Position numbers and translations under genes: made by a program. Shown one piece after another: positions 17,961 through 24,816 of a stretch of 64,000 nt of DNA (within the stretch, counting starts at the first letter, position 1; the number at the start of each line of letters is the position of its first letter). The notes under the pieces are model-generated. The model did no database searches. It was not told the origin of the DNA and was given only the letters and a program-made list of their open reading frames with translations. The stretch is from an uncultured Bacteroidales bacterium (GTDB lineage: Bacteria > Bacteroidota > Bacteroidia > Bacteroidales > P3): NCBI GenBank assembly GCA_900314725.1, contig OMWJ01000013.1, forward strand, positions 1 through 64,000, read 5' to 3'.

Positions 17961-20183
17961 AGTAAATTGAGCAACATCGCTATACTTAGTAGCATTGCAA
18001 TTGCCAACAACTCTTACATCGTATGATGTATTAGGTCTAAGATCCTCAAAAGCATAAGTCTTTGTTGTCTGACCGCTTACTGTAGTCCAAGTGTCTTCAC
18101 TTGTTTGCTTATATTCTACTGTCCAAGTATTGCTACCACCTAAATCGTTCCATGCAAGGTCTGCAGTAGTTTCTGTTACATCAGATACTACAACATCACT
18201 TGGAGCAACACATTCAGCTATAGTGATATTGTCTATTGCAGCAGGAGGATTGTTTCCACCACTACCGTCATTATACCAATAGAATACAAGTTTTTTAGTA
18301 GTGTTCTGAACATCATTTAATGTAATAAGTGCATTCTGCCAAGTAGGATCAGCAGTAAATGTTGATTGATTGAAAATACGTCCTGTTGTATATGTTCTGC
18401 TAAGAGAAGAAAGGTCTCCATTTTCATCCATAAGGAATACCATCAATCTATCCCAAGAAGAAGACTCTGCTCTACTCTTCCAATCAAATGAAAGGAAATA
18501 TTCCTCAGCATCTCCAAACTCAATATTCATTACAGCATAAGCGTTAGATTCGCTATGAGTATAAGCATTAGTTGCTCCCTCATCATTAGAAACATACAGA
18601 GAATTTTCTCCATCAACAGTTGCAGTTGCATTGCCTACAAACCATTGGTTTGTTCCTGTACCACTTAGTTGAACGTATGAGTTAGATTCTTCAAAGTTCT
18701 CAGTAAAAGGAATAGCAGTAACATTAAGAGCAGAAGTAGAGAATGTAACAACATCGCTTACAGTTTCTCCACCTACGCAGTTACCTGTTACTCTTACATT
18801 ATATATTGTATTAACATCAAGACTTGGCAGGTTATAAGTCTTTTCTGTCAAACCCTCTATTGCAGTATATTCTGTTTCGCTTGCTTTCTTATACTCCAAT
18901 GTCCAAGCAGTGCTTTCACTCTCATCTTCCCAAGTAATAGTTGCTGAAGAAGTAGTGATATTGCTTGCAACTACGTTCTCAGGCTCAAAGCAAGTAGGAG
19001 CAAGTTCAACAGTTACATCATCAACATAATAAGAAGAACTTGTTGTAGGACGCATAGCTATATATTGTCCTTCACCTGCATAAGATTTGAAACGCACTAC
19101 GTATGCTTCTTCTGGATAAGAAGTAGTTAGCGATACAGTAGCAACTTGTTCAAAAGTCTCAGCATCTGTAGGGTCTGTCATAACACCTACCTGCATATCG
19201 TATGCAGAATAACCGTTTCTTGCAAAGAAAGATACTTGAAGATCTTTTACATCTTCCACAAACTCAGGTAATGCTACAGGATTTGTATTATAAGACCAAT
19301 ACAAAGAGTTGCTTCCTGTCTTTGCATAATAAGAGTAATTATAAACGTATGGATAAGAAGAAGTGCCTGGTCTTGTCCAACAAGCAGGAACTGAGCCAGA
19401 ACCTGTAGCATCATCTTCAAATGAAGTTGTATAAGGAGTCTCTGCTACAGAGATTGCAGCACATTCTGTCTTGAATGTGGTAGTAGCAGCATCAGAAAGA
19501 TCGCTACCACAGACCGTGCTAAGTTCTACCATGTAATTGGTGTTTGCTTCAAGCCCTTCTATGGTATAAGGATTTGTAGAAGTAGTAACTGTTGTCCAAT
19601 CCTCTTCAGCAGTTGTCTTGTATTTTAACTGATAACTTTCTGCATCACCTATCCAAGCAACAGTTGCAGAAGAAGTAGTAATACCACTTACTGCAACATC
19701 TGCAGGCTCTGCACAGGTAATATTCTTTACAACAACATTGTCTATAGCAACACCATAACCACCATGACAGTCAGCAAGGAATGCTATCTGATATGTTGTA
19801 GTTGCATTTGGCAATGCTACTATATTTGACTGTGAAACAGAAGATATACTTGAACTTGCATTTGAAGTATGTTCTGCCAACAGTGTCCATTCTCCGTCTG
19901 AATTTGTTCTATAATAAACATAGATATTATCCAAAGAAGAACCGTCCATGTGTGCTTCCCAATCATAAGTAAGGAATGGAGCAGTTAGACCTGTTATATC
20001 AAGCACTGGAGAAACAAGTCTGTTTGATCCTGTATAATAGTTTCTGTGTGCAGCTTTATTTCCTGAGTATGTTTGAATATCCCAGTTAAGTGAACCTGCC
20101 TCTTGTATATCAGTCCAACATCCAAAGTCAGAATTAGAAAGTGTTTCAAAATCTTCTGTCCAAGCATTTTCATCTGTTACCAC
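12396..20183 (-). CDS. Giant adhesin, fragment 3: adhesin-like/FN3 domains and 35 two-cysteine repeats
   Basis: 2,595 residues. About the first 730 contain three adhesin-like jelly-roll domains (each opening with an EDFE, TSFEDD or ENFEES motif and closing with AIDNVVV, YYVDDVTV or AAIDNITI). They alternate with FN3 units carrying SSATVAW and YTIEGLEANTNYMVELSTVCGSDL. From about 17,960 down to 12,430 come 35 tandem units of about 50 residues, each with an N-terminal Cys (ATICxGxxY) and a second Cys in NGCDSxVTLTLTVNP. A sub-class has GCTSxWTLNLTV instead. Two cysteines per unit suggest one disulfide per domain in the oxidising surface environment. The frame opens just after the break near 20334 and ends at the one near 12428. 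Confidence 0.8.
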   Translation of the reverse strand: MVTDENAWTEDFETLSNSDFGCWTDIQEAGSLNWDIQTYSGNKAAHRNYYTGSNRLVSPVLDITGLTAPFLTYDWEAHMDGSSLDNIYVYYRTNSDGEWTLLAEHTSNASSSISSVSQSNIVALPNATTTYQIAFLADCHGGYGVAIDNVVVKNITCAEPADVAVSGITTSSATVAWIGDAESYQLKYKTTAEEDWTTVTTSTNPYTIEGLEANTNYMVELSTVCGSDLSDAATTTFKTECAAISVAETPYTTSFEDDATGSGSVPACWTRPGTSSYPYVYNYSYYAKTGSNSLYWSYNTNPVALPEFVEDVKDLQVSFFARNGYSAYDMQVGVMTDPTDAETFEQVATVSLTTSYPEEAYVVRFKSYAGEGQYIAMRPTTSSSYYVDDVTVELAPTCFEPENVVASNITTSSATITWEDESESTAWTLEYKKASETEYTAIEGLTEKTYNLPSLDVNTIYNVRVTGNCVGGETVSDVVTFSTSALNVTAIPFTENFEESNSYVQLSGTGTNQWFVGNATATVDGENSLYVSNDEGATNAYTHSESNAYAVMNIEFGDAEEYFLSFDWKSRAESSSWDRLMVFLMDENGDLSSLSRTYTTGRIFNQSTFTADPTWQNALITLNDVQNTTKKLVFYWYNDGSGGNNPPAAIDNITIAECVAPSDVVVSDVTETTADLAWNDLGGSNTWTVEYKQTSEDTWTTVSGQTTKTYAFEDLRPNTSYDVRVVGNCNATKYSDVAQFTTLCLPTASEREATICDNETYTDADFTLTAENEGINEVHLQNQYGCDSTITLTLTVNPTYAPVFDVVICEGESYTENNFNIENPEVGGYTYVQNLQTVNGCDSIVTLNLTVNPVYNDEPVVRTICYGEQVEFAGETFDATGVYERTLPTINGCDSVVTLDLTVIRNLGEENIEICEGQSYQFKDEEWTLTGTYVRVHEGENGDCDTTVTYNLTVNPLKTTTIDAIITYGTSYTENGFNENETGTYTLTTPSLLTGCDSTVTLNLTVMNALETYKEATICANESYTDQDFVEPLTLAGVYRDTLVSERYGIDSIIVLTLNVNPVYNIEPYEAEICAGEEYTDENFVEPLTEAGTYYHTYQSVLGCDSVVAVNLIVYPTYNIVIDTAICQGQVYDEGGFRASATGTYYQKVQTDDGCDSIVTLHLTVNPVKTTELEATICEGQSYSENNFDVAGTEVGEFTYTQNLETYLGCDSTVTLTLTVNPVKATELTATICQGQTYTENNFDVAGEEAGVFTYTQNLETSLGCDSTVTLTLTVNPIYNPVFDVVICEGESYTENNFNENATGTYTQNLQTENGCDSIVTLNLTVNPVKTTNLEATICSGATYSENNFNVTPVVDGSELEPGQKYKDLTYTQNLQTYLGCDSTVTLTLHVSPQYEEVITAEICKGETYTDYDFNAKRSGQYIQYRTTVDGCDSNLVLNLTVNPIYTKDVTEYICKGTSFEFGGETLTEEGEYTHTFQTVKGCDSVVNLTLMYYPYYETTPLTVEICDGQSYDFHGESFTQAGTYERTLQTINGCDSVVALTVVVNPVKTTPLTETICSNESYDFFGTALRYAGTYNHTLQTTKGCDSVISLTLIVNPVKTTNLEATICSGTYYTENNFNLTAYTEEVEKDTVVVDTLDTYLGCDSIVNLTLHVLPIPYSNNTQEICQGQTFDFNGEILSESGDYTSVLAGMGTNGCDSIAYLTLIVNPVYNDEPVEATICNGEEYEFAGETFTQAGTYTRTLSTVNSCDSVVTLVLNVNPVYNDEPVEATICNGQEYAFAGETFTQAGTYERTLQTINGCDSTVTLTLNVNPVYNDEPVVVEICEGGEYEFAGETFDETGVYERTLQTINGCDSTVTLTLTVNPVYSENRVVNICPGTAYDFYGQRISVAGNYEKHFETVNGCDSVVYLQVIVNPVYEGIVEDVTICEGEEYAFAGETLTEAGSYTRTLQTINGCDSTVTLNLSVTPLNNQVFDVAICEGQTYTENGFNASETGTYTREVVENNCTSTWTLNLTVNPVYDTVIEATICEGATYTENGFSADLVGTYYRTLQTVNGCDSLVTLHLQMTDRLETAIEATICSNATYEFDGQDLNEEGVYTANLTGVGGCDSVVTLTLHVNDVLTSEFDAAICQGQSYDWNGIACTENTDYVQTFQSVSGCDSVVTLHLTVYPVENTVEEATICEGASYTWNNVEYTEAGTYELTLQNANGCDYTATLTLNVTPNIQNEETISFCEGSSVMYKGVEYDQAGTYILTSVNPETQCTETTVLTVTSLPIEDQLTEATICEGTSYTWNGTTYTEAGTYPVTLQNENGCDYTSTLALTVNPIAHETIDQTICQGSAVQFGNLVLSSTGSYTQTFQSVVTGCDSVVTLNLTVSPNKTTTTNVTICEGETYEFNGEVLAQAGLYSATLPSYEGCDSTVTLNLIVNAVKTSTINATICEGETYEFNNQTLSEAGQYTAELQAVSGCDSIVTLNLTVNPLNNQTFNATICEGEVYNQNGFVVSQAGTYTREVVANGCTSIWTLNLTVTPANNQTISATICQGEIYTENGFIANQSGTYTRQVVENGCTSIWTLNLTVLPVYAQTINSFIADNQRL

Positions 20184-20214
20184 AATTGCAGCACATTCTG
20201 TCTTGAATGTGGTA

Positions 20215-20334
20215 GTAGCAGCATCAGAAAGATCACTACCACAGATTGATTTTATCTCTACGGTGTAGTTTGTGTTAGCATCAAGAGAAGGAATGGTGTA
20301 AGTGTTTCCTGATACTGTTGTTGTAGTATAGTCA
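20215..20334 (-). repeat. 120-bp FN3-coding duplicate, copy A
   Basis: Identical to 21683-21802 except for one base (A versus G in TCRCTACC). Both copies end exactly at a frame break of the giant adhesin gene. Confidence 0.8.
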
Positions 20335-21654
20335 TGTCCATGAAACTTGTGCAGAAGATGAAGTAATATTGCTTACTGCAAGTCCTGTAGGTTCCAAACA
20401 AGAAGGTATTTCTTTTACAGTTACATCATCAACATAATAAGAAGAACTTGTTGTAGGACGCATTGCTATATAGTGTCCATCGCCTATATATTCGTTGAAT
20501 CTTACTACGTATGCCTCTTCTGGATAGGAAGAATATGCTGTTGTAATCGTTGCCAAAGAAGTAAAAGTCTCAGCATCTGTTGGGTCAGTCATAACACCGA
20601 CTTCCATACTACCACCACCAGAATAAGAACCTCCTCTTGCAAAGAATGATATTTGTAAACCTTGTACATTTTCTACAAACTCAGGTAATGCTACAGGATT
20701 TGTATTATAAGACCAATACAATGTTTTTGAACCTGTCCTCGCATAATTTGAATAAGAAGAAGTATAAACATATGGAGAAGAAGAACCACTTACCTTTGTC
20801 CAACATGCTGGAACAGTGCCAGAACCTGTAGCATCATCTTCAAACGAAGTTGTATAAGGAGTCTCTGCTACAGAAATAACAGCACATTCTGTCTTGAATG
20901 TTGTTGTTGCAGCAGCAGAAAGATCACTACCACAGATTGATTTTATCTCTACCGTGTAGTTTGTGTTAGCAGTAAGACTTTCTATTGTATAAGGATTAGC
21001 AGAAGTTGTAACCTCTGTCCAATCCTCTTCAGCAGTTGTCTTGTATTTTAACTGATAACTTTCTGCATCACCTGTCCATGAAACTTGTGCAGAAGATGAA
21101 GTAATATTATCTACTGTAGGTGCTGTAGGAGTAGCACAATTCTTTTCTATAATAGAAATATTGTCAACTGCAGCAGGAGGGTTGGTTCCGCCACTAACAT
21201 CATTATACCAATGGAAAACTATTTTCTTTGTAGTATTTTGAACCTCATTCAAAATCAAATCTACTGTTGTCCAATCTGCTTGGAAAGCTGACTGGTGGAA
21301 TATCATATTGTCGTTGCCTGATGTGATTCTTCCACTTGGAAGTGCATTATCAGCATCCAACAGATAAACATTAAGGAAATCCCAGCTGTTTTCGCCACTA
21401 CCTTTCCAGTCAAATGAAAATTCATATTCTGCAGCATTACCAAACTCTACAAAAAATGACGCATAAAGATTTTTTGTTCCACTTGTTGTATAAGCATTTG
21501 ATTGTCCTTCATCGTTTGAAACATATAGAGAATGCTCTCCATCTACAGTTGCTGCAGCTGTGCCTATTGCCCAAGCATTGCCACTTACTGCATCACTAAG
21601 GGCTATTTCTGGATATGTTCCTTCAAAATCTTGGTTGTAAGGAAATACTGTCAC
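20332..21654 (-). CDS. Giant adhesin, fragment 2: adhesin-like and FN3 domains
   Basis: 440 residues in the middle of the adhesin's N-terminal region. An adhesin/MAM-like jelly roll (VFPYNQDFEGTYPE to PPAAVDNISI) is followed by an FN3 unit (PTVDNITSSSAQVSWTGDAESYQLKY to TVEIKSICGSDL). A second jelly roll follows (TSFEDDATGSGTVPACW to YYVDDVTV) and then the start of another FN3 that stops at SSAQVSWT. The true reading frame is open from about 21802. Its N-terminal 45 codons repeat those at the start of fragment 3 almost exactly. Confidence 0.75.
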   Translation of the reverse strand: MTVFPYNQDFEGTYPEIALSDAVSGNAWAIGTAAATVDGEHSLYVSNDEGQSNAYTTSGTKNLYASFFVEFGNAAEYEFSFDWKGSGENSWDFLNVYLLDADNALPSGRITSGNDNMIFHQSAFQADWTTVDLILNEVQNTTKKIVFHWYNDVSGGTNPPAAVDNISIIEKNCATPTAPTVDNITSSSAQVSWTGDAESYQLKYKTTAEEDWTEVTTSANPYTIESLTANTNYTVEIKSICGSDLSAAATTTFKTECAVISVAETPYTTSFEDDATGSGTVPACWTKVSGSSSPYVYTSSYSNYARTGSKTLYWSYNTNPVALPEFVENVQGLQISFFARGGSYSGGGSMEVGVMTDPTDAETFTSLATITTAYSSYPEEAYVVRFNEYIGDGHYIAMRPTTSSSYYVDDVTVKEIPSCLEPTGLAVSNITSSSAQVSWT

Positions 21655-21682
21655 AGGAATAGCTGTAGTTGTAAAAGAAGAT

Positions 21683-21802
21683 GTAGCAGCATCAGAAAGA
21701 TCGCTACCACAGATTGATTTTATCTCTACGGTGTAGTTTGTGTTAGCATCAAGAGAAGGAATGGTGTAAGTGTTTCCTGATACTGTTGTTGTAGTATAGT
21801 CA
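21683..21802 (-). repeat. 120-bp FN3-coding duplicate, copy B
   Basis: Partner of 20215-20334, with 119 of 120 positions identical. The 5-bp near-duplication that breaks fragment 1 starts at its end. Confidence 0.8.
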
Positions 21803-22436
21803 AGTCATCTTCGCCTGTCACAGCATAACTCAATTGATAACTATCTGCAGCACCTGCCCAAGAAACCTGAGCAGCAGAAGAAGTGATGTTACTTACTGCA
21901 AGTCCTGTAGGTTTAGCACAAGCAGGGACTACAACATCTACACCCGAGATATTATCAAGAGCAATATTTGCACCAGAACCATCATCTGCGAAATAGAAAG
22001 CGAGATAAATCTCCTGTCCAATATAAGCTGACAAATCCACAGTCTCTGTTGTTTGAGAACATGAAATATCATCACCAGCTATATGAAGCAATGATGCAAA
22101 ACTGGATACTTCAGTATTAGTGGTAGATACCATTAAATCAAAAGAGTTTGATGCCCTATCGTTACAGTAAAAATATACCCACAAATCAAATGACAAGGTA
22201 TGATTATTTGTCGTAGGCATTACCTTTTGAGTGATAAGATAACCACTCTCAGCATATTCAATCTGAATTCGACCATCTTCGCTCGAGAGAGTAACCCCTC
22301 CCGTTGTCGTCCAGCCATCAGGAAGTACTCCTGAAAAGTCCTCAGTCAAAGGGACTGTGTTTTGTGCCGTCAGCGTTCCTAAGCCCATTATCAGAGCCAG
22401 AAAGACGGCAAGCCAATTTTTAATTTTTCGTTTCAT
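21726..22436 (-). CDS. Giant adhesin, fragment 1: signal peptide and first domains
   Basis: 236 residues. A signal peptide (hydrophobic core LAVFLALIMGLGTL, then TAQ) is followed by a cleaved-adhesin-like jelly roll (LTEDFSGVLPDGW to SGANIALDNISGVDV) and most of an FN3 unit (PTGLAVSNITSSAAQVSW to SYAVTGEDD). After GEDD the frame shifts by a 5-bp near-duplication and the last 20 residues are out of frame. A consensus promoter lies at 22509-22539. Confidence 0.8.
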   Translation of the reverse strand: MKRKIKNWLAVFLALIMGLGTLTAQNTVPLTEDFSGVLPDGWTTTGGVTLSSEDGRIQIEYAESGYLITQKVMPTTNNHTLSFDLWVYFYCNDRASNSFDLMVSTTNTEVSSFASLLHIAGDDISCSQTTETVDLSAYIGQEIYLAFYFADDGSGANIALDNISGVDVVVPACAKPTGLAVSNITSSAAQVSWAGAADSYQLSYAVTGEDDLTILQQQYQETLTPFLLLMLTQTTP

Positions 22437-22508
22437 CGTTTAAAATTTTTAGTTAAACATTTATTTAATTTAAATATATAAATTTCAACATTATACCTAA
22501 ATAAACCG

Positions 22509-22539
22509 CAAATTTACAAATTTTAATTACAATAACAAA
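22509..22539 (-). promoter_or_regulatory. Promoter of the giant adhesin gene
   Basis: On the minus strand TTTG (22539-22536), 19 nt and TAAATTTG (22516-22509) match the consensus exactly. The box is 73 bp before the ATG at 22436. The rest of the 22437-22727 gap holds only A/T-rich sequence and the terminator of the next gene. Confidence 0.7.
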
Positions 22540-22668
22540 ATTTTTTTCAAAATTTTTATTTTTTAGGAAACAAAACACGCCCTCTTCAGCAAAAAGAATA
22601 TCGTAAAAAAACACTCTTCCACCTCACAACAATTCCCTCGAAATCTTAGCAGATTTTGATATTTGCAA

Positions 22669-22706
22669 AAAAAGAGGGAACAAGATAGAACTTGCTCCCT
22701 CTTTTT
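22669..22706 (-). terminator. Terminator of the coiled-coil lipoprotein gene
   Basis: A 16-bp stem with one mismatch (AAAAAGAGGGAACAAG with CTTGCTCCCTCTTTTT) and a 6-nt loop lies 21 bp past the stop codon. Confidence 0.8.
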
Positions 22707-22727
22707 GTTATCAAAATATCTTTTACC

Positions 22728-23597
22728 TTATTTTATCATTATAACAAGGAACTTGCTTCTTGACCAGAACTTGTTAGCATCTATGATAGTTATCTGAGTA
22801 GGTTTTTCTGCTGCGTCAAAAGAGTAAGAAGAACTTGGGTGAGAAGTCATAAGTTGAACTTTCTTTCCTGGCAAAGCTATCTTCTTTAGTCTTCTTGCAT
22901 CTATCTGAGTGTATTTGTTAAGGTCTGCATCAGAAGAGACATTAGTCTTCTTTCCCATACCCAAGAAACCTCCTTTTGAATTGATGATACCTTTTTCTAT
23001 CAATTCTTTCTTTGTGCCGACAACATAATAAACGGTGTTCTTTTCGTCTTCAACTTTCACAATATGCTCATCTTTCTCTTTGTTTTGACGAGAAAGTTCG
23101 TCAAGGTTTTTGTTCAGAGAGTTGATGATGATATTCTTTTTCTGCAACTCAGTAGTAAGAAGTTGTATCTCTTCTTCCTGTTCAAGTATTCTCTGTTGCA
23201 GTTTCTCTATGAAAGCTGTCAGCTCTTTGTTGTTAGCCTGTGATTTCTGCAACTCCTTAGTCAAGGAATTAATTCTCTGCTTGTTTTTGCTAAGAATCTC
23301 GTTGATGTCTTGTATTTGAGATTGTATTCTTGAACGATTAGTTTGATTAAGTTCTGCTGAAGAATTTCTTATTGCTTCTACATTAGAGTATTTAGAAGTA
23401 ACAGCATTAAGATTTTCCTCTATCTCGTTCAACTGAGAAAATAAATCCTCCATCTCAGCATTCTTTGCATCCAAAGCAGCCTGTATAGAGTCTTGCATTG
23501 CTTTTTCATTTACTATCTTCTGTTCCATCTCTTTCTTTCCGCAAGAGAAGAATAGCAATGTACTTATTATGCCTATAGCAAACAAAATCCGTTTCAT
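22728..23597 (-). CDS. Coiled-coil lipoprotein (possibly Cbp1-family adhesin)
   Basis: A 289-residue lipoprotein: signal MKRILFAIGIISTLLFFSC, lipidated Cys19. Residues 25-180 are a long coiled coil rich in Glu, Lys, Gln and Asn (KNKQRINSLTKELQKSQANN, LQQRILEQEEEIQLL). A globular C-terminal domain follows (NTVYYVVGTKKELIEKGII, GGFLGMGKKTNV, ITIIDANKFWSRSKFLVIMIK). The layout resembles Bacteroidales proteins annotated as Cbp1-family collagen-binding adhesins. That name is from memory and not proven here; the safe call is a surface or periplasmic coiled-coil lipoprotein. Confidence 0.7.
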   Translation of the reverse strand: MKRILFAIGIISTLLFFSCGKKEMEQKIVNEKAMQDSIQAALDAKNAEMEDLFSQLNEIEENLNAVTSKYSNVEAIRNSSAELNQTNRSRIQSQIQDINEILSKNKQRINSLTKELQKSQANNKELTAFIEKLQQRILEQEEEIQLLTTELQKKNIIINSLNKNLDELSRQNKEKDEHIVKVEDEKNTVYYVVGTKKELIEKGIINSKGGFLGMGKKTNVSSDADLNKYTQIDARRLKKIALPGKKVQLMTSHPSSSYSFDAAEKPTQITIIDANKFWSRSKFLVIMIK

Positions 23598-23688
23598 TTC
23601 TTTTTCTGTATTTGTTAGTTATTAGATTTGTTACAATTATAATAACGCAATGTATTTTGAATTATTTTATATAAAAAAGAAAAAAAGA

Positions 23689-24240
23689 TTATTCGCGTAA
23701 GAGTTTTTTCTCATTTCTGCAGAATATACCTGTTACAAAGGCAACCAATATGCTCATAATCATATTCAGCACCATACCCCACATAACCAAGTAGGGCATT
23801 TCGGGAAGAACAACGCTGTCTATGTCTCTATGTTCGGAAGCGGCAATTGTTCGTGTCATAACGTCAATGGTCCTGTCGTGGAAAGAATCCAAGGCGCTGT
23901 TGTCTACATATAAGGTATAACCATACATAAACACTGCATAGATAACACAAGCAACCAAGCAAGCATAGAACGAAACAAGAAAGCCTTCCTTGAAACTTAT
24001 CTTCTTCTCTGTTAGATTTCTTCTATAGTGAAAGACTAACACTAAGCTCATCAATAGAAGCCCAACAAAAACAACCCATGTCTCATCTTTAGCAATAGGT
24101 GCATTGGCAGGATGCCCTAAGATATATCTAAGGAAGAGTGAAAAACAAAGCCCTGCAGCCATAACTACTCCATACTTTACGCCAGCCCATCTGTAATTGC
24201 CGTGCATTACTGAACTGTATCTTCTGATTATTGTATTCAT
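23689..24240 (-). CDS. DUF4199 membrane protein
   Basis: 183 residues with four predicted membrane helices (about 25-40, 53-70, 87-107 and 148-172) and the DUF4199 layout: YGVVMAAGLCFSLFLRYI, LVFHYRRNLTEKKISFKEGFLVSFYACLVACVIYAVF, and a final helix MVLNMIMSILVAFVTGIF. The family is common in Bacteroidota and its function is unknown. It follows a paralogous gene 23 bp upstream, so the two are probably one transcript and may form a hetero-oligomer. Confidence 0.75.
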   Translation of the reverse strand: MNTIIRRYSSVMHGNYRWAGVKYGVVMAAGLCFSLFLRYILGHPANAPIAKDETWVVFVGLLLMSLVLVFHYRRNLTEKKISFKEGFLVSFYACLVACVIYAVFMYGYTLYVDNSALDSFHDRTIDVMTRTIAASEHRDIDSVVLPEMPYLVMWGMVLNMIMSILVAFVTGIFCRNEKKLLRE

Positions 24241-24263
24241 AATAAATATTATTTGTGTTTTTA

Positions 24264-24776
24264 CTATTGTTTCTTATTATATATTCTATTGTTCATTGTC
24301 ATAAACAAAGAGATAAGCAAAATATACATCATATTGTTGAATATGCCTACCAGAAAGTTAGCAAAGACATAAGACCCCTTCAAGACCGGAAGCAAAGCCT
24401 CGTTGCCAAAGTCTATGCTATAAGCTTTCATAGACTGTTCCACCATGGAAACTATGTTATATACCATAAAAGGATCTAAGACCATTATCCTTACAAACAC
24501 GTATGCCGAGATAAAGAAAGAAATAACAACACTTGCCACAAAGCCTATAGTCATATAACGCCAGAACTTCACTTTGCTTTCTTGCATCCTGCGATATTTC
24601 ACCATCATTGTGATAAGCAAGACGATGGATATAAAGAAATAGATGTTGTCAAACAAGAAGGTGTGCTTCTCTAATTCGGTGTAGAACCCAATAAGATAAT
24701 ATACAAAACTGATAAAGCCTATTATTGTTCCATACCTGAAAGCGTGCTGTAAATATGTTTTCTTTTCTTCTGTCAT
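24264..24776 (-). CDS. DUF4199 membrane protein, second paralogue
   Basis: 170 residues with four membrane helices in the same order as the neighbour (AFRYGTIIGFISFVYYLIGF, IYFFISIVLLITMMVKYRRM, WRYMTIGFVASVVISFFISAYVF and a C-terminal FLVGIFNNMMYILLISLFMT). The central KYRRMQESKVKFWRYMTIGF corresponds to HYRRNLTEKKISFKEGFLVS in the other copy, which supports homology. The function is unknown. Confidence 0.7.
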   Translation of the reverse strand: MTEEKKTYLQHAFRYGTIIGFISFVYYLIGFYTELEKHTFLFDNIYFFISIVLLITMMVKYRRMQESKVKFWRYMTIGFVASVVISFFISAYVFVRIMVLDPFMVYNIVSMVEQSMKAYSIDFGNEALLPVLKGSYVFANFLVGIFNNMMYILLISLFMTMNNRIYNKKQ

Positions 24777-24816
24777 TATATATATTGTTAATAAGGTATA
24801 AAAAAATGCTCAAGGT

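Larger units (their letters stand above)
11210..22436 (-). pseudogene. Giant T9SS-secreted repeat adhesin, about 3,740 codons, broken by three frameshifts
   Basis: Four consecutive minus-strand frames form one gene. They run from a promoter and signal peptide (22436) through alternating adhesin-like and FN3 domains, about 42 two-cysteine repeats, and a T9SS type A C-terminal tail, to a terminator. The breaks are: (1) near 21802, a 5-bp near-duplication (TTGAC) relative to the intact copy; (2) near 20334, about 47 bp missing relative to neighbouring FN3 units; (3) near 12428, 38 bp missing relative to the copy 423 bp downstream. All lie in duplicated sequence, so they may be true repeat-recombination lesions or assembly collapses. 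The intact protein would be exported by Sec, moved across the outer membrane by the T9SS and attached to the surface. The four frames are listed separately. Confidence 0.8.
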
